A stretch of 64,000 nucleotides of DNA from Anodontia alba (GCA_964016985.1 OZ024826.1:43035796-43099795); one strand, 5' to 3'; shown: positions 43,992-55,424, numbered from the stretch's first letter. A program made the numbers and translations. The notes: generated from the letters alone by a model not told the origin.

Positions 43992-45265
43992 CGAGGGCGT
44001 GTCAATAAATAACCAGCCTATCTCATTTCCGATGGACCGAGACGGTCACGATTTTCATGCTTTGTTTCAATATATGTTTTAAACATGGGTACAAAATTGA
44101 ACGTGTATCGAGTCATTCTTTAATAAGATATTGAATGTCAAACATGGCTAGTGATGCAAAGGCATGCTTTTCATCTAAAGTTGAGTACCGTGCTGTAAAT
44201 ATTCGGTGCTTGTATTTAAAAGGTAAAACAGACAAGGAAATACACGGCGTGTTTAGTTAGCCGATGTTTAAGGGTCTTTTGCACCATCTTATGCTCAGGT
44301 TAAATTCTGGGTAGGGGAATTCAAACGTGGTAGAACGTCTTTAGAAGATGGAGCCAGGTCTGGACGCCAACTGGATGGAAGAAAGATGTAAGAAAGTTCG
44401 GGATCTGGTATACTCTGATAGGCGAATTCAGGTGGAAGAAATAGTGCATGCATTAGGCATTTCACATGGTAGCGTTTCAACAATCTTACATGATCGTTTA
44501 GGTATGCGCAAGCTAACATCCCGTTGGGTCCCCAAATCCCTTAGCGATGAGCAAATGGCAACCAGAGCATCAGTATGCAGCGCCTTGTTGAAGTGTTTTA
44601 TGTCAAAAGATGATTTTCTTTTGCGTCTGGTGACTGTAGATGAGACTTGGGTTCATTATTATGAGCCACAGAATAAAGCTCAGAGTCGTCAGTGGGTAGG
44701 GTCTGGGTCCCCGAGGCCAAAGAAGTTCAAGACGCAACCATCTGCTGGCAAGGTGATGGCCACAGTATTTTGGGACGCAAAAGGCGTTATTATATTGGAC
44801 TTTTCACCCAAGAGAAGTACAATAACTGGAGTGTACTATGCAAACTTGTTAGACCAGCTGAGAACCGCCATCCGTGAAAAACGCCGAGGTAAACTCTCTA
44901 AAGGTGTTTTGCTGCAACAGGACAACGCGAGAGTCCACACTTGCAAAGTTGCAATGGATGCTGTAGAACGAAACGGGTATGAATTAATACCACATCCTGC
45001 CTATTCGCCTGACCTAGCTCCTAGCCACTTCTTCCTATTCCCAAACTTGAGAAAGGATATCCGTGGACTTCATTTCCGGTCTGATGAAGAAGTCGTGACA
45101 GCAGTTGAGGAGTGGGTAAATCGAAAGGACTTTTTATAGTTCTGGGTTGATGGCACTTGAACACCGTTGGTCTAAGTGCATCCCACTAGAGGGCAATTAC
45201 ATCGAAAAAGAAGAGGTGGATCAACCGGAAATAAGTTAGGCTGGTTACTTATTGACTCACCCTCA
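43992..45265 (+). mobile_element. mariner transposon, near full length
   Basis: About 1.27 kb, flanked by TA (43990-43991, 45266-45267). Terminal inverted repeats of about 30 bp: GTCAATAAATAACCAGCCTA at left and TAGGCTGGTTACTTATTGAC at right. Size and TA duplication are typical of mariner. The single ORF is broken at both ends. Confidence 0.95.
44144..45238 (+). pseudogene. mariner transposase, inactivated, third Asp is His
   Basis: DNA-cutting and joining enzyme of a D,D34D transposon. N-terminus: ATG at 44144, KVEYRAVNIRCLYLKGKT, then stops and frameshifts around 44258-44340. The long open part (44348-45139) holds the helix-turn-helix KVRDLVYSDRRIQVEEIVHA, SHGSVSTILHDRLGMRKL, linker VPKSLSDEQ, first catalytic Asp in VTVDETWVHYY (codon 44639-44641) and second in LLQQDNARVH (44921-44923). 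The third, 34 residues on in SPDLAPSHFFLF, is CAC (His) at 45026-45028. A frameshift near 45130 precedes the usual tail SGLMALEHRWSKCI. The His alone should abolish catalysis. Confidence 0.93.
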
Positions 45266-45267
45266 TA

Positions 45268-45927
45268 TATAGAAAAGAGACCATAGATGACACCAGGTAT
45301 GGACCAAGTGGCATAATTATGACACATGGTAAGGACGAAGACATCATTTAACTGCAATCTGAAAGTTATCTTTTTATTTTTCCCATGTTTTAATCAGACT
45401 TTCGACAACTTATCAAACTTTTGACACTGATTGACTATTAAAGCTCTGAAAAATGATTGTTATCACAAATCGACCATTTCTTGGTCTAGTCTTAATGGTC
45501 ATCATCTTATCATAGCAAACATGATCAAATGAGCAGAGTCATAAGAAAAGTTGCCTTTCTGTTTGCATGTACGTGGACAAGAAATGCCAACATCAGTCTG
45601 CGCATTCTGCCAGAGCACATGCACAATTTGCAAAGGGGTTTCGTTGGCAGCTTATATAATAAACAGGAAATATGTGGACTCCACCAGTCCATTCCACACG
45701 GACCCTAAATTTTGAATTTTAGACCATTAAGCTCTTATCACAACTATAGCAGATGGCCCGTTGACGATTCGCATGAAAAGCGAAGTCTTATTTACAATTA
45801 TCTCTAAAAAAGGCAATAAAACAAATGTCATCTGATACAACTTTGCTTCGGGCTTTAAAGGTTAAAATCATCTGCTTTACAATAGCCCAAACTCTTTCAC
45901 AGCCATAGGCGTTAATAAATGAGCTTT
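45268..45927. other. Unassigned sequence
   Basis: A trace of C-family sequence near 45560-45640 (CAGTCTGCGCATTCTG); otherwise nothing recognised. Confidence 0.35.
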
Positions 45928-45993
45928 GCAAACAGCGTAGATCCAGATGAGACGGCTCATCATGAGCCGTCTCATCAAGATTGACTCTGTTTG
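45928..45993. repeat. B hairpin, variant core
   Basis: GCAAACAGCGTAGATCCAGA with core GAGACGGCTCATCATGAGCC. Confidence 0.88.
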
Positions 45994-46109
45994 ACATTCA
46001 GTCTTTCAACTTTACATATAAACTTCTTTCCAATCGATAGTTTGTTAAAAAAAATAAAGCAGACGACAACTGACGTCTGAAATTGGGCGCCGAATAGTAA
46101 CAAGGTTTT

Positions 46110-46262
46110 GATAGTTCCCCTGTTGCGGTTCCTCTTTGTCTGTGCGTCCGTGGTTTCATATGTGGCGTTTGTGATGTCCTTATTTGTTTCTCATCTTCCC
46201 TTCCTTTGGTGCCTCGGGAGGGCTGTGTTTCGCGATAGTGGCATTTCCTGAGTATCGTCTCA
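46110..46262 (+). repeat. G-family repeat
   Basis: GTGGTTTCATATGTGGCGTT, CCTTTGGTGCCTCGGGAGGG and GTGGCATTTCCTGAGTATCG. A half B hairpin (GATCTTGGTCTACACTATTT) follows to 46316. Confidence 0.75.
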
Positions 46263-46491
46263 AATTTTTGAACAGAGTAGCCCAGATCAAAGTGATCTTG
46301 GTCTACACTATTTGTTCTAGCATAATTGTCTAAATATTTTATTTGCATATGTAAATGCAGAACTCACTCATTCAAACTCTTTGGATAAGACATTAGCGTG
46401 TTACGTCAAATTTAAAGAATGAGAACAGAAGTCTGCTACATATCTAAGCCACTGTATCAGATTGATGGTTCCCTGATTATATTAACCCTTG

Positions 46492-46708
46492 TCCTGCTGA
46501 ACCCGGATATACACTACCGTTTCAAATAGTGTAGAGCCAGATCAGTTGGCTTCTGAAGAAGCCAACTGATCTGGATCTGCACTGTTTGTCATTTAGTATA
46601 TGAATTTATAGGAACAATCCGGATCAAGCAATTTGATTGGCTGACAATTAGAAGTAGGCGTGGCATCTTAATTTATTCAGCAGTTAATGCACTAGACAAG
46701 AAAAGGGT
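46492..46708. mobile_element. T-family MITE with B hairpin
   Basis: Left end TTAACCCTTGTCCTGCTGAA; B hairpin at 46523-46588 (GATCAGTTGGCTTCTGAAGA); right end TTCAGCAG interrupted by TTAATGCACTA before GACAAG. Confidence 0.82.
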
Positions 46709-46754
46709 GCCGTCTCTTGAATTCGATAGTAGAGCTGTTTAATTCCGCCTCATA

Positions 46755-48345
46755 GTTCTGTATCTGTATTTATAAACACAGTAGAATATTTGCGGGTAAA
46801 GGTAATATCACGGTTCTGTTTCCGGTAAAGATAATATTATGGTTTTGTATCTGTATTTATAAACACTGCAGAATATTTGCGGGTAAAGGTAATATCATAG
46901 TTCTGTATCTGTACTTATAAACACTGTACAATATTTGTGGGGATAGGTAATATCATGGTTTTGTACCTGTATTTATAACAACTGTACAATATTTGCGGGT
47001 AAAGGTAATATCATGGTTCAGTATCTGTATTTATAAACACTGTAGAATATTTGCGGGTAAAGGTAATATCATGGTTCTGTATCTGTATTTATAAACACTG
47101 TAGAATATTTGCTGCTAAAGGTAATATCATGGCTCTGTATCTGTATTTATAAACACTGCTGAATATTTGCAGGTAAAGGTAATATCGTGGTTCTGTATCT
47201 ATATTTATAAACACTGTACAATATTTGCGGGTATAGGTAATATCATGGTTCTGTATCTTATTTATAAACACTGTACAATATTTGCGGGTATAGGTAATAT
47301 CATGGTTCTGTATCTGTATTTATAAACACTGTACAATATTTGCGGGTATAGGTAATATCATGGTTCAGTATCTGTATTTATAAACACTGCAGAATATTTG
47401 CGGTTATAGGTAATATCATGGTTCTGTATCTGTATTTATAAACACTGTACAATATTTGCGGGTAAAGGTAATATCATGGCTCTGTATCTGTATTTATACA
47501 CACTGTAGAATATTTGCTGCTAAAGGTAATATCATGGCTCTGTATCTGTATTTATAAACACTGCTGAATATTTGCAGGTAAAGGTAATATCGTGGTTCTG
47601 TATCTGTATTTATAAACACTGTACAATATTTGCGGGTATAGGTAATATCATGGTTCTGTATCTGTATTTATAAACACTGTACAATATTTGCGGGTATAGG
47701 TAACATCATAGTTCTGTATCTGTATTTATAAACACTGTACAATATTTGCGGGTATAGGTAATATCATGGTTCTATATCTGTATTTATAAACACTGCAGCA
47801 TATTTGCGGTTATAGGTAATATCATGGTTCTGTATCTGTATTTATAAACACTGTACAATATTTTCGGGTATAGGTAACATCATGGTTCTGTATCTGTTTT
47901 TATAAACACTGTGTTTACTGTAATACCATGGTTCTGTATCTGTATTTATAAACACTGTACAATATTTGCGAGTATAGGTAAAATCATGGTTCTGTATCTG
48001 TATTTATAACACTGTACAATATTTGCGGGTATAGGTAATATCATGGTTCTGTATCTGTATTTATAAACACTGCAGAATATTTGCAGGTATAGGTAATATC
48101 ATGGTTCTGTATCTGTATTTATAAACACTGTACAATATTTGCGGTTATAGGTAATATCATGGTTCTATATCTGTATTTATAAACACTGTACAATATTTGC
48201 GGGAATAGGTAATATCATGGTTCTGTATCTGTATTTATAAACATTGTAGAATATTTGCGGGTATAGGTAATATCATGGTTCTATATCTGTATTTATAAAC
48301 TCTGTACAGTAGTACGGGTAAAGGTAATAATATGGACTTGTTCAA
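46755..48345. repeat. 58-bp minisatellite, about 27 units
   Basis: Unit GTTCTGTATCTGTATTTATA AACACTGTACAATATTTGCG GGTATAGGTAATATCATG. Variants (GTAGAA, GCAGAA, GCTGCTAAAGG) recur in blocks, which suggests higher-order duplication, for example around 47100-47210 and 47500-47630. Confidence 0.97.
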
Positions 48346-48469
48346 ACGTTACCACAAACTTGGTAATGAGTGCATGTATCCGATTATTTGGAGTACTTAC
48401 GGTAGTCTGGACGTCGTGGCGGTCTTTATTGTAGTTTGTCTAGAATATAGAATGTTTGTTCCATCAATA

Positions 48470-48655
48470 TATTTATACTGAATACTCGGACATCTTTTCC
48501 TTCCATGCTTGTCCATTTTACTACCTTGGTTGTGTATTCAATAACTGTTGGAGGAGTGCTAAACAGTGCAGACCCTGATCAGATAGCATGGATCTCGGTC
48601 TGCACAGGTTGCCCAGACTACTACAATATTTATTCTAAATATTTTAAAACTTTTA
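48470..48655. mobile_element. V-family MITE, degraded
   Basis: CTGAATACTCGGACATC at left, B remnant AAACAGTGCAGACCCTGATC / GGTCTGCACAGGTTGCCCAG, right end degenerate. Confidence 0.55.
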
Positions 48656-48761
48656 CTCCTTAGCATATTTGTCATAAACATTGAACGAGTCCATAATAAT
48701 GACTACCTGTTGAAGTTTTTAATAATTGCTGGAAAAGTGGCACTATGTGTAAACCCTCCCC

Positions 48762-49061
48762 GAGGTTATAAAACTTTTTTCATGCTCACCTCAGCTGATC
48801 ATGAAATTTGTACTGCTAATAATTCTCAAATTACTAATATTTGCAAATTATTTCTTGCTCAGCTGAGCATGAAATTTGTCCTGCTAATAAATCTCAAATT
48901 ACTAACAAATGCCAAGTCTATCTAGCTAAACAAAGCTGAGCATGAACATTTCTCTGCTTACTAATATGAAAATGCCAACTATTCTTGGCATATTTATATT
49001 TATTAACAGAGAAAATTTCATGCTTAGCTGAGTTGTGCATGAAAAAAAGTTTTATAACCTC
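48762..49061. mobile_element. MITE with ~48-bp inverted ends
   Basis: GAGGTTATAAAACTTTTTTC at left and AAAGTTTTATAACCTC at right, each followed inward by CATGC, CTCAGCT and GCATGAAATTT. Internal direct repeats of CTGAGCATGAAATTTGTCCT. Confidence 0.88.
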
Positions 49062-49164
49062 TTGTCCTGACCTTTATAAATGACTCAAACCTAACCCAAG
49101 TTGTAACTTAGCCTACCAGATATAACAACATTTTGAACTTGTTTTAAAAATCGAACCCGACTCT

Positions 49165-49720
49165 CCTTACAGAGGTAAGCTGTATCCCTGGATTCAGTGA
49201 CCATGATGTAGTTTCGCTAAAGGATTTATAAAAGCCTGTCACACTGAAAGAAAAACCACGCAAGGTCTTAGTCTTTCAAAACGCTGACTGGTCAAAGCTC
49301 AAGTTTGAAATGAGGATGTACAAGGAGTGATTCATAAAAAAGCACATTTTCACAAATCATTTGAAGAACTTTAGACAGACTTTCACCCTTACTCTCAGGC
49401 ATATGTACCATCTAAACTTATCCGCGGAAATAATCTCTTCCCATGGAAAACCAAGAGGTTAAACGCATGATACGGAAAAGAGACAGACTGTATATCAAGA
49501 TAAAAAAAATCAGACAACGCTTATCTACGAAGCGAGTTTCAGAAATTACGTCAGAACATCAAACGCGAAATCAAGGATTCATATCAGGCATATCTTGAAA
49601 ATATCCTGGGACTTACTGGAGATGGAAAATATCTGTGACAGCGAGAATCTTTTGTCATTTGTGAAAAACTCACGACGAGATCAGCAAGGCATACCACCTC
49701 TCAAACATTAAAATTGCTTT
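49165..49720 (+). pseudogene. LINE endonuclease-to-RT linker, degraded
   Basis: Translation gives CIPGFSDHDVVSLKDL, whose SDH is the last catalytic motif of AP-type LINE endonucleases, then KPRKVLVFQNADWSKLK. After frameshifts: KKIRQRLSTKR, FQKLRQNIKREIKDSYQAY and LENILGLTGDG, the usual linker before the RT. Several stops. The next recognisable piece, at 50.26 kb, may be the 3' end of the same element. Confidence 0.72.
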
Positions 49721-49839
49721 TGTATCTTTTTGGATAGCCCGGATCCAAAAAGTGATTTGTAACGGTAAAGAAAATAAAATTTACAGATTAAAAAAAATCT
49801 TTACGCTGATCCAAAGGCAAAAGCAAACCTCCATAATGA

Positions 49840-50104
49840 CCAGGGCTCAGTTGTTCAAACCTAGCGATGTCGTTAGTTAACATACGGTGAAATTTTTATC
49901 ATCAAATATGGCATATACGCTAATATTTTTGCTGAAAAAATGTTATGATTATAGTACAGAGTGCTGTACTTGCAAATGCAATAGCTACTCACTTTTTTTC
50001 AGCCAAAATAACCGTGAATTAGATATTGTATTTACTAGAAAAGTTAACATTTTGACCACTAACAAGCTCGTTAAGATAACGACGCTTTGCACAACTGGCC
50101 CTGA
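49840..50104. mobile_element. L-family MITE
   Basis: Ends CCAGGGCTCAGTTGTTCAAA and GCACAACTGGCCCTG are inverted; GCTAATATTTTTGCTGAAAA and TTTTTTTCAGCCAAAATAAC inside. Confidence 0.82.
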
Positions 50105-50261
50105 TTAATTCCGTATTCACGCATAAAGTGCCCTTATCACTTTCTCTCTTAGCAAAAATGTGAGCGCAGGATTTAATTGATTCAGGTAGAATGCTTTTTG
50201 ACTCCATCCCGGGCACACCAGAATTCCACCTCGGTCATGTCATGAATTCCACTTCGGTACT

Positions 50262-50430
50262 ATCACCCCATAACCTTTAGGCAGCAGCGACTGTTATAAA
50301 TACCGGTACTCATTCTTTCCTCTTGCCCTAGTACAGTGGAATGCCCTTCCTGAATCAGTTGCAGAGTCTTGAGAGACTTCAAGGCAGCTGTCTGCAAGCT
50401 GCAGCATTCATGCCCATAGATCCCTGTATG
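50262..50430 (+). pseudogene. LINE RT C-terminal fragment
   Basis: HPITFRQQRLLYKYRYSFFP then VQWNALPESVAES, a stop, and in another frame RDFKAAVCKLQHSCP. This is the standard C-terminus of jockey/CR1-like polyproteins (FFP ... W-N-x-LP ... FK). Confidence 0.7.
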
Positions 50431-50474
50431 TTTGTTTTATCTGATTTTAGCTATAATCTATCATCTGTTTGTAG

Positions 50475-50756
50475 CATTACGAAAGCAAGCCTATACAATT
50501 ATGTTAAAAATTTCACTGCCAAAAACTGAAAGTTTTCAGATAAAACTTCTGATATTTTTCATATTTCTGCTCAAAACATAGATTGTGGGTACTCGTTAGA
50601 ACCGCCTCAGTGAGGCGGTTCTAACGAGTACCCACAATCTATGTTTTTAAGCAGAAATAAGAAAAATAATGTATACCCCTGTAAACCCCAGTTTCACTAT
50701 ATATAACTTGAAGTGGGGTTTAAGGGGGTCAAACTTATATAGGTTCTTTCGTGATG
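50475..50756 (-). mobile_element. A-family MITE, copy 15
   Basis: Left end CATTACGAAAGCAAGCC; right end shortened (AGGTTCTTTCGTGATG). Core perfect around CCGCCTCAGTGAGGCGG. Confidence 0.93.
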
Positions 50757-51084
50757 CCTTCACTTTTACAATTTTATCTCTATACTATAATCATAACTTC
50801 CTCCTGTCTGATATTAATAGACGAGACGCAGACCTGCCTAGAATGTCCGCGAGGTCGTGTGGCAGTATAATGAGATAGACAGATAATACTTTTTAGTAAT
50901 ATAAAAATTATCATGATTATGTACATCCTGTTGCAAGAACAGACTGAGATTTTCATTTAATTACTGCTTCATGGCTTCACAGACCAATGAAGACACAAAT
51001 ATAACTTCGAAACCATAATTAACAGTATTTGTTTTTGACCTCTAGCGGTCTCTTGTTTCATAATCATGTAATACTTGAATCGTA

Positions 51085-51200
51085 ACGTGCGAATGTACTT
51101 TTAGACATAAGCGCCCAGCGGAAGTTCAGATCAGCCTGCGAATCAGCGCAGTCTGATCAGAGTCTTCACTATCCGCCTGAAGAAATATCGGATCCTTGGC
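51085..51200. repeat. C-family fragment
   Basis: AGCGCCCAGCGGAAGTTCAG, GCAGTCTGATCAGAGTCTTC and GATCCTTGGCTATCC; the right half is missing. Confidence 0.7.
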
Positions 51201-51329
51201 TATCCACAGAACACGAATTCCAGAAAGTACATGTTTTTTGTTGTTGTTTTTTTCCACGCAGGCTCTTGTCTGTTGATTTGGACTGATTTTATTGGAATTC
51301 TGACCCAAAGTTCAACGCACTACATCGAA

Positions 51330-51485
51330 CTTGTCCACTTGATCGTGTAACCAATCATTTGATGTGTTTGAAAACTGTTGATTGGTAAACAGTGCAAATC
51401 ATGATCGCACGCCACGTTCTGCGGTCGGTCTACACTATTTGCTCAGGCCTTTCTGTTCGAATACCTTGGGTGCATGTAAGTATGG
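51330..51485. mobile_element. V-family MITE, degraded
   Basis: B remnant at 51388-51443, then GCTCAGGCCTTTCTGTTCGA and CCTTGGGTGCATGTAAG. Confidence 0.55.
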
Positions 51486-51534
51486 TTGGTTGTTGCAACT
51501 CACCTGCTGTGGTTTAACCTCATTTGCTCCTTCC

Positions 51535-51708
51535 GTTTGTTTGTTGTTGTTTTGTTTGTTTGTTGTTTGTTTGTTTGTTGTTTTTTTTTTTTTTTGGGGG
51601 GGGGTTGTTGTTGTTTTTGTTGTTGCTTTTTGTTGTTGTTGTTTTTTTGTTTTTTTTTTTGTTTTTTTTTGTTTTTGTTTGTTTGTTGTTTTTATGTGTG
51701 TGTTTTTT

Positions 51709-51747
<39 letters not shown>

Positions 51748-51905
51748 TTGTTTTTTTTTTGTTTGTTTGTGTGTTTGTTTGTTTTTTTGTTGTTGTTGTT
51801 TTGCTGTTGTTTTTCGTTGTTGTTGTTGTTGTTTTGTGTATGTTTGTTTTTTTGCTTTTTGTTGTTGTTTTTTGTTGATGTTGTTTTTGTTTGTTTTGTT
51901 TTTTT
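51535..51905. repeat. G/T-only low-complexity tract
   Basis: GTTT and GTTGTT units, T-runs up to about 30, one G-run at 51595-51604. A second T-rich tract lies at 51994-52057. Confidence 0.95.
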
Positions 51906-52084
51906 AAGAAATGTGTTTTGTGTTTTCATTCTATACCTCAAATATAAATGAAATTACCCAAACTGTTTTCCGGTGCGGTTTCACTTTACTTGATCATTCC
52001 GCGTTTTTTTTTTGTTTTTTTTTTTTGTTTTTTTTTTTTTTTTGTTTGTTTTTTTTAAATATGTTTTATTCTGTCTATGTCTCA

Positions 52085-52215
52085 AAAATATAAATGAAAC
52101 ACCACAATCACGAAGCACAGCCTTCCCGATGCACCGAAAGAAAACGAGATGAGGAGCAAACCATCACAACAAAACAGCTCAATTGACAATGAACTACAAT
52201 AGGAGAACCACTTTG
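52085..52215 (-). repeat. G-family repeat
   Basis: CACAATCACGAAGCACAGCC and GATGCACCGAAAGAAAACGA match the G complement. The T-rich tract lies immediately upstream. Confidence 0.68.
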
Positions 52216-52240
52216 GGACAGCCAGCAAAATAAGTAAATG

Positions 52241-52410
52241 GCAAACAGTGCAGACCCTGATCAGACGCCGCGAAACGCGGCCTCTGATCTGGGTCTCCAC
52301 TGTTTGCAAATAGTTCAATCAATTTAAAGACATACCTAAAATCGAAATAAATATCTTCCAATATCAATATATAGTATGGGAAGAGTCTGTTCAGTCTACA
52401 ATGGGTTAAA
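52241..52410. mobile_element. MITE fragment with B hairpin
   Basis: B hairpin 52241-52307 (AGACGCCGCGAAACGCGGCC), then AAAGACATACCTAAAATCGA as at 22.5 kb. Confidence 0.72.
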
Positions 52411-52864
52411 TAAGTTTTAGTCGATCCAAACACTGTCCATATGTCCGATAGCCTTCTGTTCTCTCCCTGTTGTCATTTGCGGCCTTGATACGGCTGTTTT
52501 CATGAGTGTTGTCTTTTCTGAGTATGTTTATTTCTATTATACTAGTTCTATCCTGACTTTCTGAAGTGGACTCTTCAGTCTTTGAATGGGCGAATCCATT
52601 ATCGCAAAACAAGTGATGTCGCGCAGACAAAACATCGAAAACAAAATGCCAAACAGTACACTGACAAAATAGAAAAGGCAAACAACATAGATTCATTAGA
52701 CACCTCGTTACGAGCCTCTCATCTGCATCTACACGGTTTGCAAAGCTTTTTCTGGTCTGTAGAGTTGAAATGGTTAGGGTTGTCTGGGCGGAGCTACGCA
52801 TGGTCCTATCCACAGAACAGTCTATTAGCAAAAGCGTGTACAGCGTTATATGAACCAATTTAAG
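52411..52864. other. Unassigned, with a B-like hairpin trace
   Basis: A 161-codon frame on the minus strand crosses this region, but GATTCATTAGACACCTCGTT ACGAGCCTCTCATC shows a decayed B hairpin inside it, so I do not call a gene. Confidence 0.35.
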
Positions 52865-52965
52865 TGAAAAATGCCTTCGAACATAAACCAAATGCTCAAT
52901 CTCATCAGAGCATTTGCCTTCCGTTGTTGCGGCCTTCAGTTTCTAATGATTTTGTAAGTGGACAG
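52865..52965. repeat. C-family fragment, variant form
   Basis: ATGCCTTCGAACATAAACC and CTCATCAGAGCATTTGCC. Confidence 0.5.
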
Positions 52966-52974
52966 CATGCCTAC

Positions 52975-53243
52975 CATCACGAAAACATGCCTATAAAATT
53001 TTGACCCCCTTAAACCCCACTTTTATATAGTAAAACTGGGGTTTACAGGGGTATGCATTATTTTTCTTCATTCTGCTCAAAACATAGATTGTGGGTACTC
53101 GTTAGAACCGCCTCGTCGAGGCGGTTCTAACGAGTACCCACAATCTATGTTTTTATGAAAAATATCAGGATTTTTTATCTGAAAATTTTCATTTTTTGGT
53201 GGTAAAATTTTCAGTATATTTGAATAGGCGTGTTTTCATAATG
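52975..53243 (+). mobile_element. A-family MITE, copy 16
   Basis: Complete ends; core perfect (CCGCCTCGTCGAGGCGG); lost the GAGCAGAAA segment right of the core. Confidence 0.94.
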
Positions 53244-53559
53244 CGAATGGGTTTTCATGTGGCTGCAGATTATGGACAGTTACAATGAACTCGAGTAGGA
53301 TTTACTCCGTTAGTCACATGGAATTTTCTTTTATGTGACTAAAATTTCATTGGTGTGGCTATTTTCTAGCATGCATGTACCTAGAAGTTTGATTAAATTC
53401 CTCGGTAACTTTTGTTCGGGTTTTGGCAGAGGGAGATAACCTGTAGTCTCTCTCGTAAAAGCAAAATAAACATATCAGCAAGAAGCAATGCACGATTGGT
53501 CCCCATCGGAATACCCACAATATGTCTATCTACTTCAGTACCAAATCTTACATGTATAT

Positions 53560-53770
53560 AGGTTTTCTTCAAAAGAAAGGAAATAATGTCTTAAGCTTTT
53601 TGACAAGATCATACAGTATTATATTGTCTATCCTCAGACGTCAAAAAAGCCTGGTTTTAATGCAAGTGAAGGGAATCTTTCCATTAGACATAATCTTGTG
53701 AATTCGTATAACCGTTTACCTGCTGAACGTCAGTAGCATCTGACGACATTTAAACATTTATTTTTTTATT
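53560..53770 (+). pseudogene. Possible LINE C-terminal relic
   Basis: LSIRHNLVNSYNRLPAERQ followed by TTFKHLFFY resembles the W-N-x-LP ... FK ending of LINE polyproteins. Weak and unsupported by other domains. Confidence 0.25.
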
Positions 53771-53814
53771 TTTTGCCGGTACAGAAGGCTTTACATTTTA
53801 ATGAGATTTTTTTT

Positions 53815-53910
53815 GTAAAATAGACAATTTGCATGAAATGCCTAGCCGTATTTCCCGACAAAAGAAGAAAGATTAATTATTTGCTGAGTAGACTTGCTGA
53901 TTTCAGTATG
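53815..53910. repeat. E-family fragment
   Basis: AGACAATTTGCATGAAATGC, CGTATTTCCCGACAAAAGAA and TTTGCTGAGTAG. Confidence 0.6.
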
Positions 53911-54239
53911 CTGATTTTCATTAAAAGCTTCAGTTAATAGCTTCCTGAAAAAGGATAACTAATTTCCCTTTCAAATAAGACAAGATATTATGGTCGCCCG
54001 GTTGGAAAAAGTCTTCAACCAGTAGTATGCGAACATTGTAGACCAGGATCAGCCTACGCTTTGACACAATCTGGTTATGGTTATGGCCTTCGCTGTTGGC
54101 GTATAAATTATAAAGCACTTATACATATGCAATTTTATTGGCAGATAGCAAACGCCCCGAGAAAGCTGCATTGAACTATACTCTGGTATTACAAATGGCT
54201 TTTCTTCTGTGATATAACGTTGCTTTTTCATCTAGATGT
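53911..54239. other. Unassigned sequence
   Basis: Traces of B or C sequence (GTAGACCAGGATCAGCCTAC) only. Confidence 0.3.
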
Positions 54240-54445
54240 TTTCTGTATGAAACGCAGCATGTGAAAATGTATCTGATAACTTGCACCCAGAAAAGATTTA
54301 GATGAGCCAGCGCATTTGCATAGTTTGATTGTCCGGTGGAGAAAAACATTGTCCTTAGCTATCCAGAGAGCGTCCAGCGAAGACTTTTATTAGACCGCGC
54401 TAAGGCGCAGGCTTATCTGAATCTTTGCTAGCCGCACTTATCAAA
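54240..54445. repeat. C-family imperfect hairpin, degraded
   Basis: GCACCCAGAAAAGATTTAGA, GCTATCCAGAGAGCGTCCAG and AAGGCGCAGGCTTATCTGAA. Confidence 0.65.
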
Positions 54446-54709
54446 AGGTAAACTATTTCACTTTGCTGCTAGGATGTTCCTTTGGACTTAAAACAATCTC
54501 GCTGATATGCTAAAAGCAGCTCTTCTATAAAATAACCATCAGGAGGCAACGACTTCCTGTCAAAGATAACACTTAAGCAGAAGAAAGAAAAGAACAAGCT
54601 ATAAACTGAGAAAAAAAATTCTTTCAGAGGCATACGATTGAAACAATAAACTAGAAACTAAAATGTTTCGAAAACCAAAGTGGCAACATACGGGTGTAGA
54701 AAAAATATA

Positions 54710-54966
54710 CATCAAGAAAACGTGCCGATATAATTTTGGCCCCCTTAAATCCCACTTTTATATAGTAAAACTGGGGTTTGCCGGGGTATACATTATTTTT
54801 CTTATTTCTGCTCAAAACATAGATTGCCTCGTCAAGGCGGTTCTAACGAGTACCCACAATATATGTTTTGTGCAGAAATATAAAAAATGTCAGAAATTTT
54901 TATCAGAAAATTTTCATTTTCGTGGTAAAATTTTCAGTATATTTGAATAGGCATGTTTTCGTAATG
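54710..54966 (+). mobile_element. A-family MITE, copy 17
   Basis: Left core arm (GTGGGTACTCGTTAGAACC) is deleted; right arm TCAAGGCGGTTCTAACGAGT remains. Confidence 0.9.
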
Positions 54967-54999
54967 TACAGAGTTACCCACGAAAGGTCACACTTTCAA

Positions 55000-55140
55000 A
55001 GTAATGACTTCCCAAAGTTCCGACAGAAGAAGAGATGGGGGACAAACAATGACAAGAAAAATAGCTCAGTTGCAATACTTTAAATAGAAACAAAAACGAA
55101 CTGCAATAAAGGAACCGACCTGGAACAGGGTTTGGAACGT
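55000..55140 (-). repeat. G-family repeat, degraded
   Basis: CTTCCCAAAGTTCCGACAGA, GAAGAGATGGGGGACAAAC and GCAATAAAGGAACCGACCTG recall the G complement. Confidence 0.45.
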
Positions 55141-55424
55141 TTGAAACAAAGTCGATGAAAATACAAGGCTAAAAGCCAAGTGTCTTCTGTCTACATTGTT
55201 GCACATAAAGATATTGATTTAAACTGACGCCCGATTTTCGATCTTTTGTGTGATCTTTGTTTCCAAAGGCAGTTTTTTTATATATATTTTTTTATTTTAC
55301 TTATTACAGCTGGTATTAAGGACCGTGTGGCGGCCGTGAAACGTCTTCTCGTTCTTCACCATAGTGCAGATTATATTTTTATTTCTTTTGGGGCGATTCA
55401 GCCAATTTTAATTACTTTTAAAAT

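Noticed and set aside
50580..50645. tRNA-like reading of GGTTCTAACGAGTACC in A cores (B-box resemblance)
   Set aside because: No A box or cloverleaf, and the box does not match GGTTCGANTCC.
52406..52891. 161-codon minus-strand ORF
   Set aside because: Crosses a decayed B-like hairpin and has no recognisable domain; likely chance.
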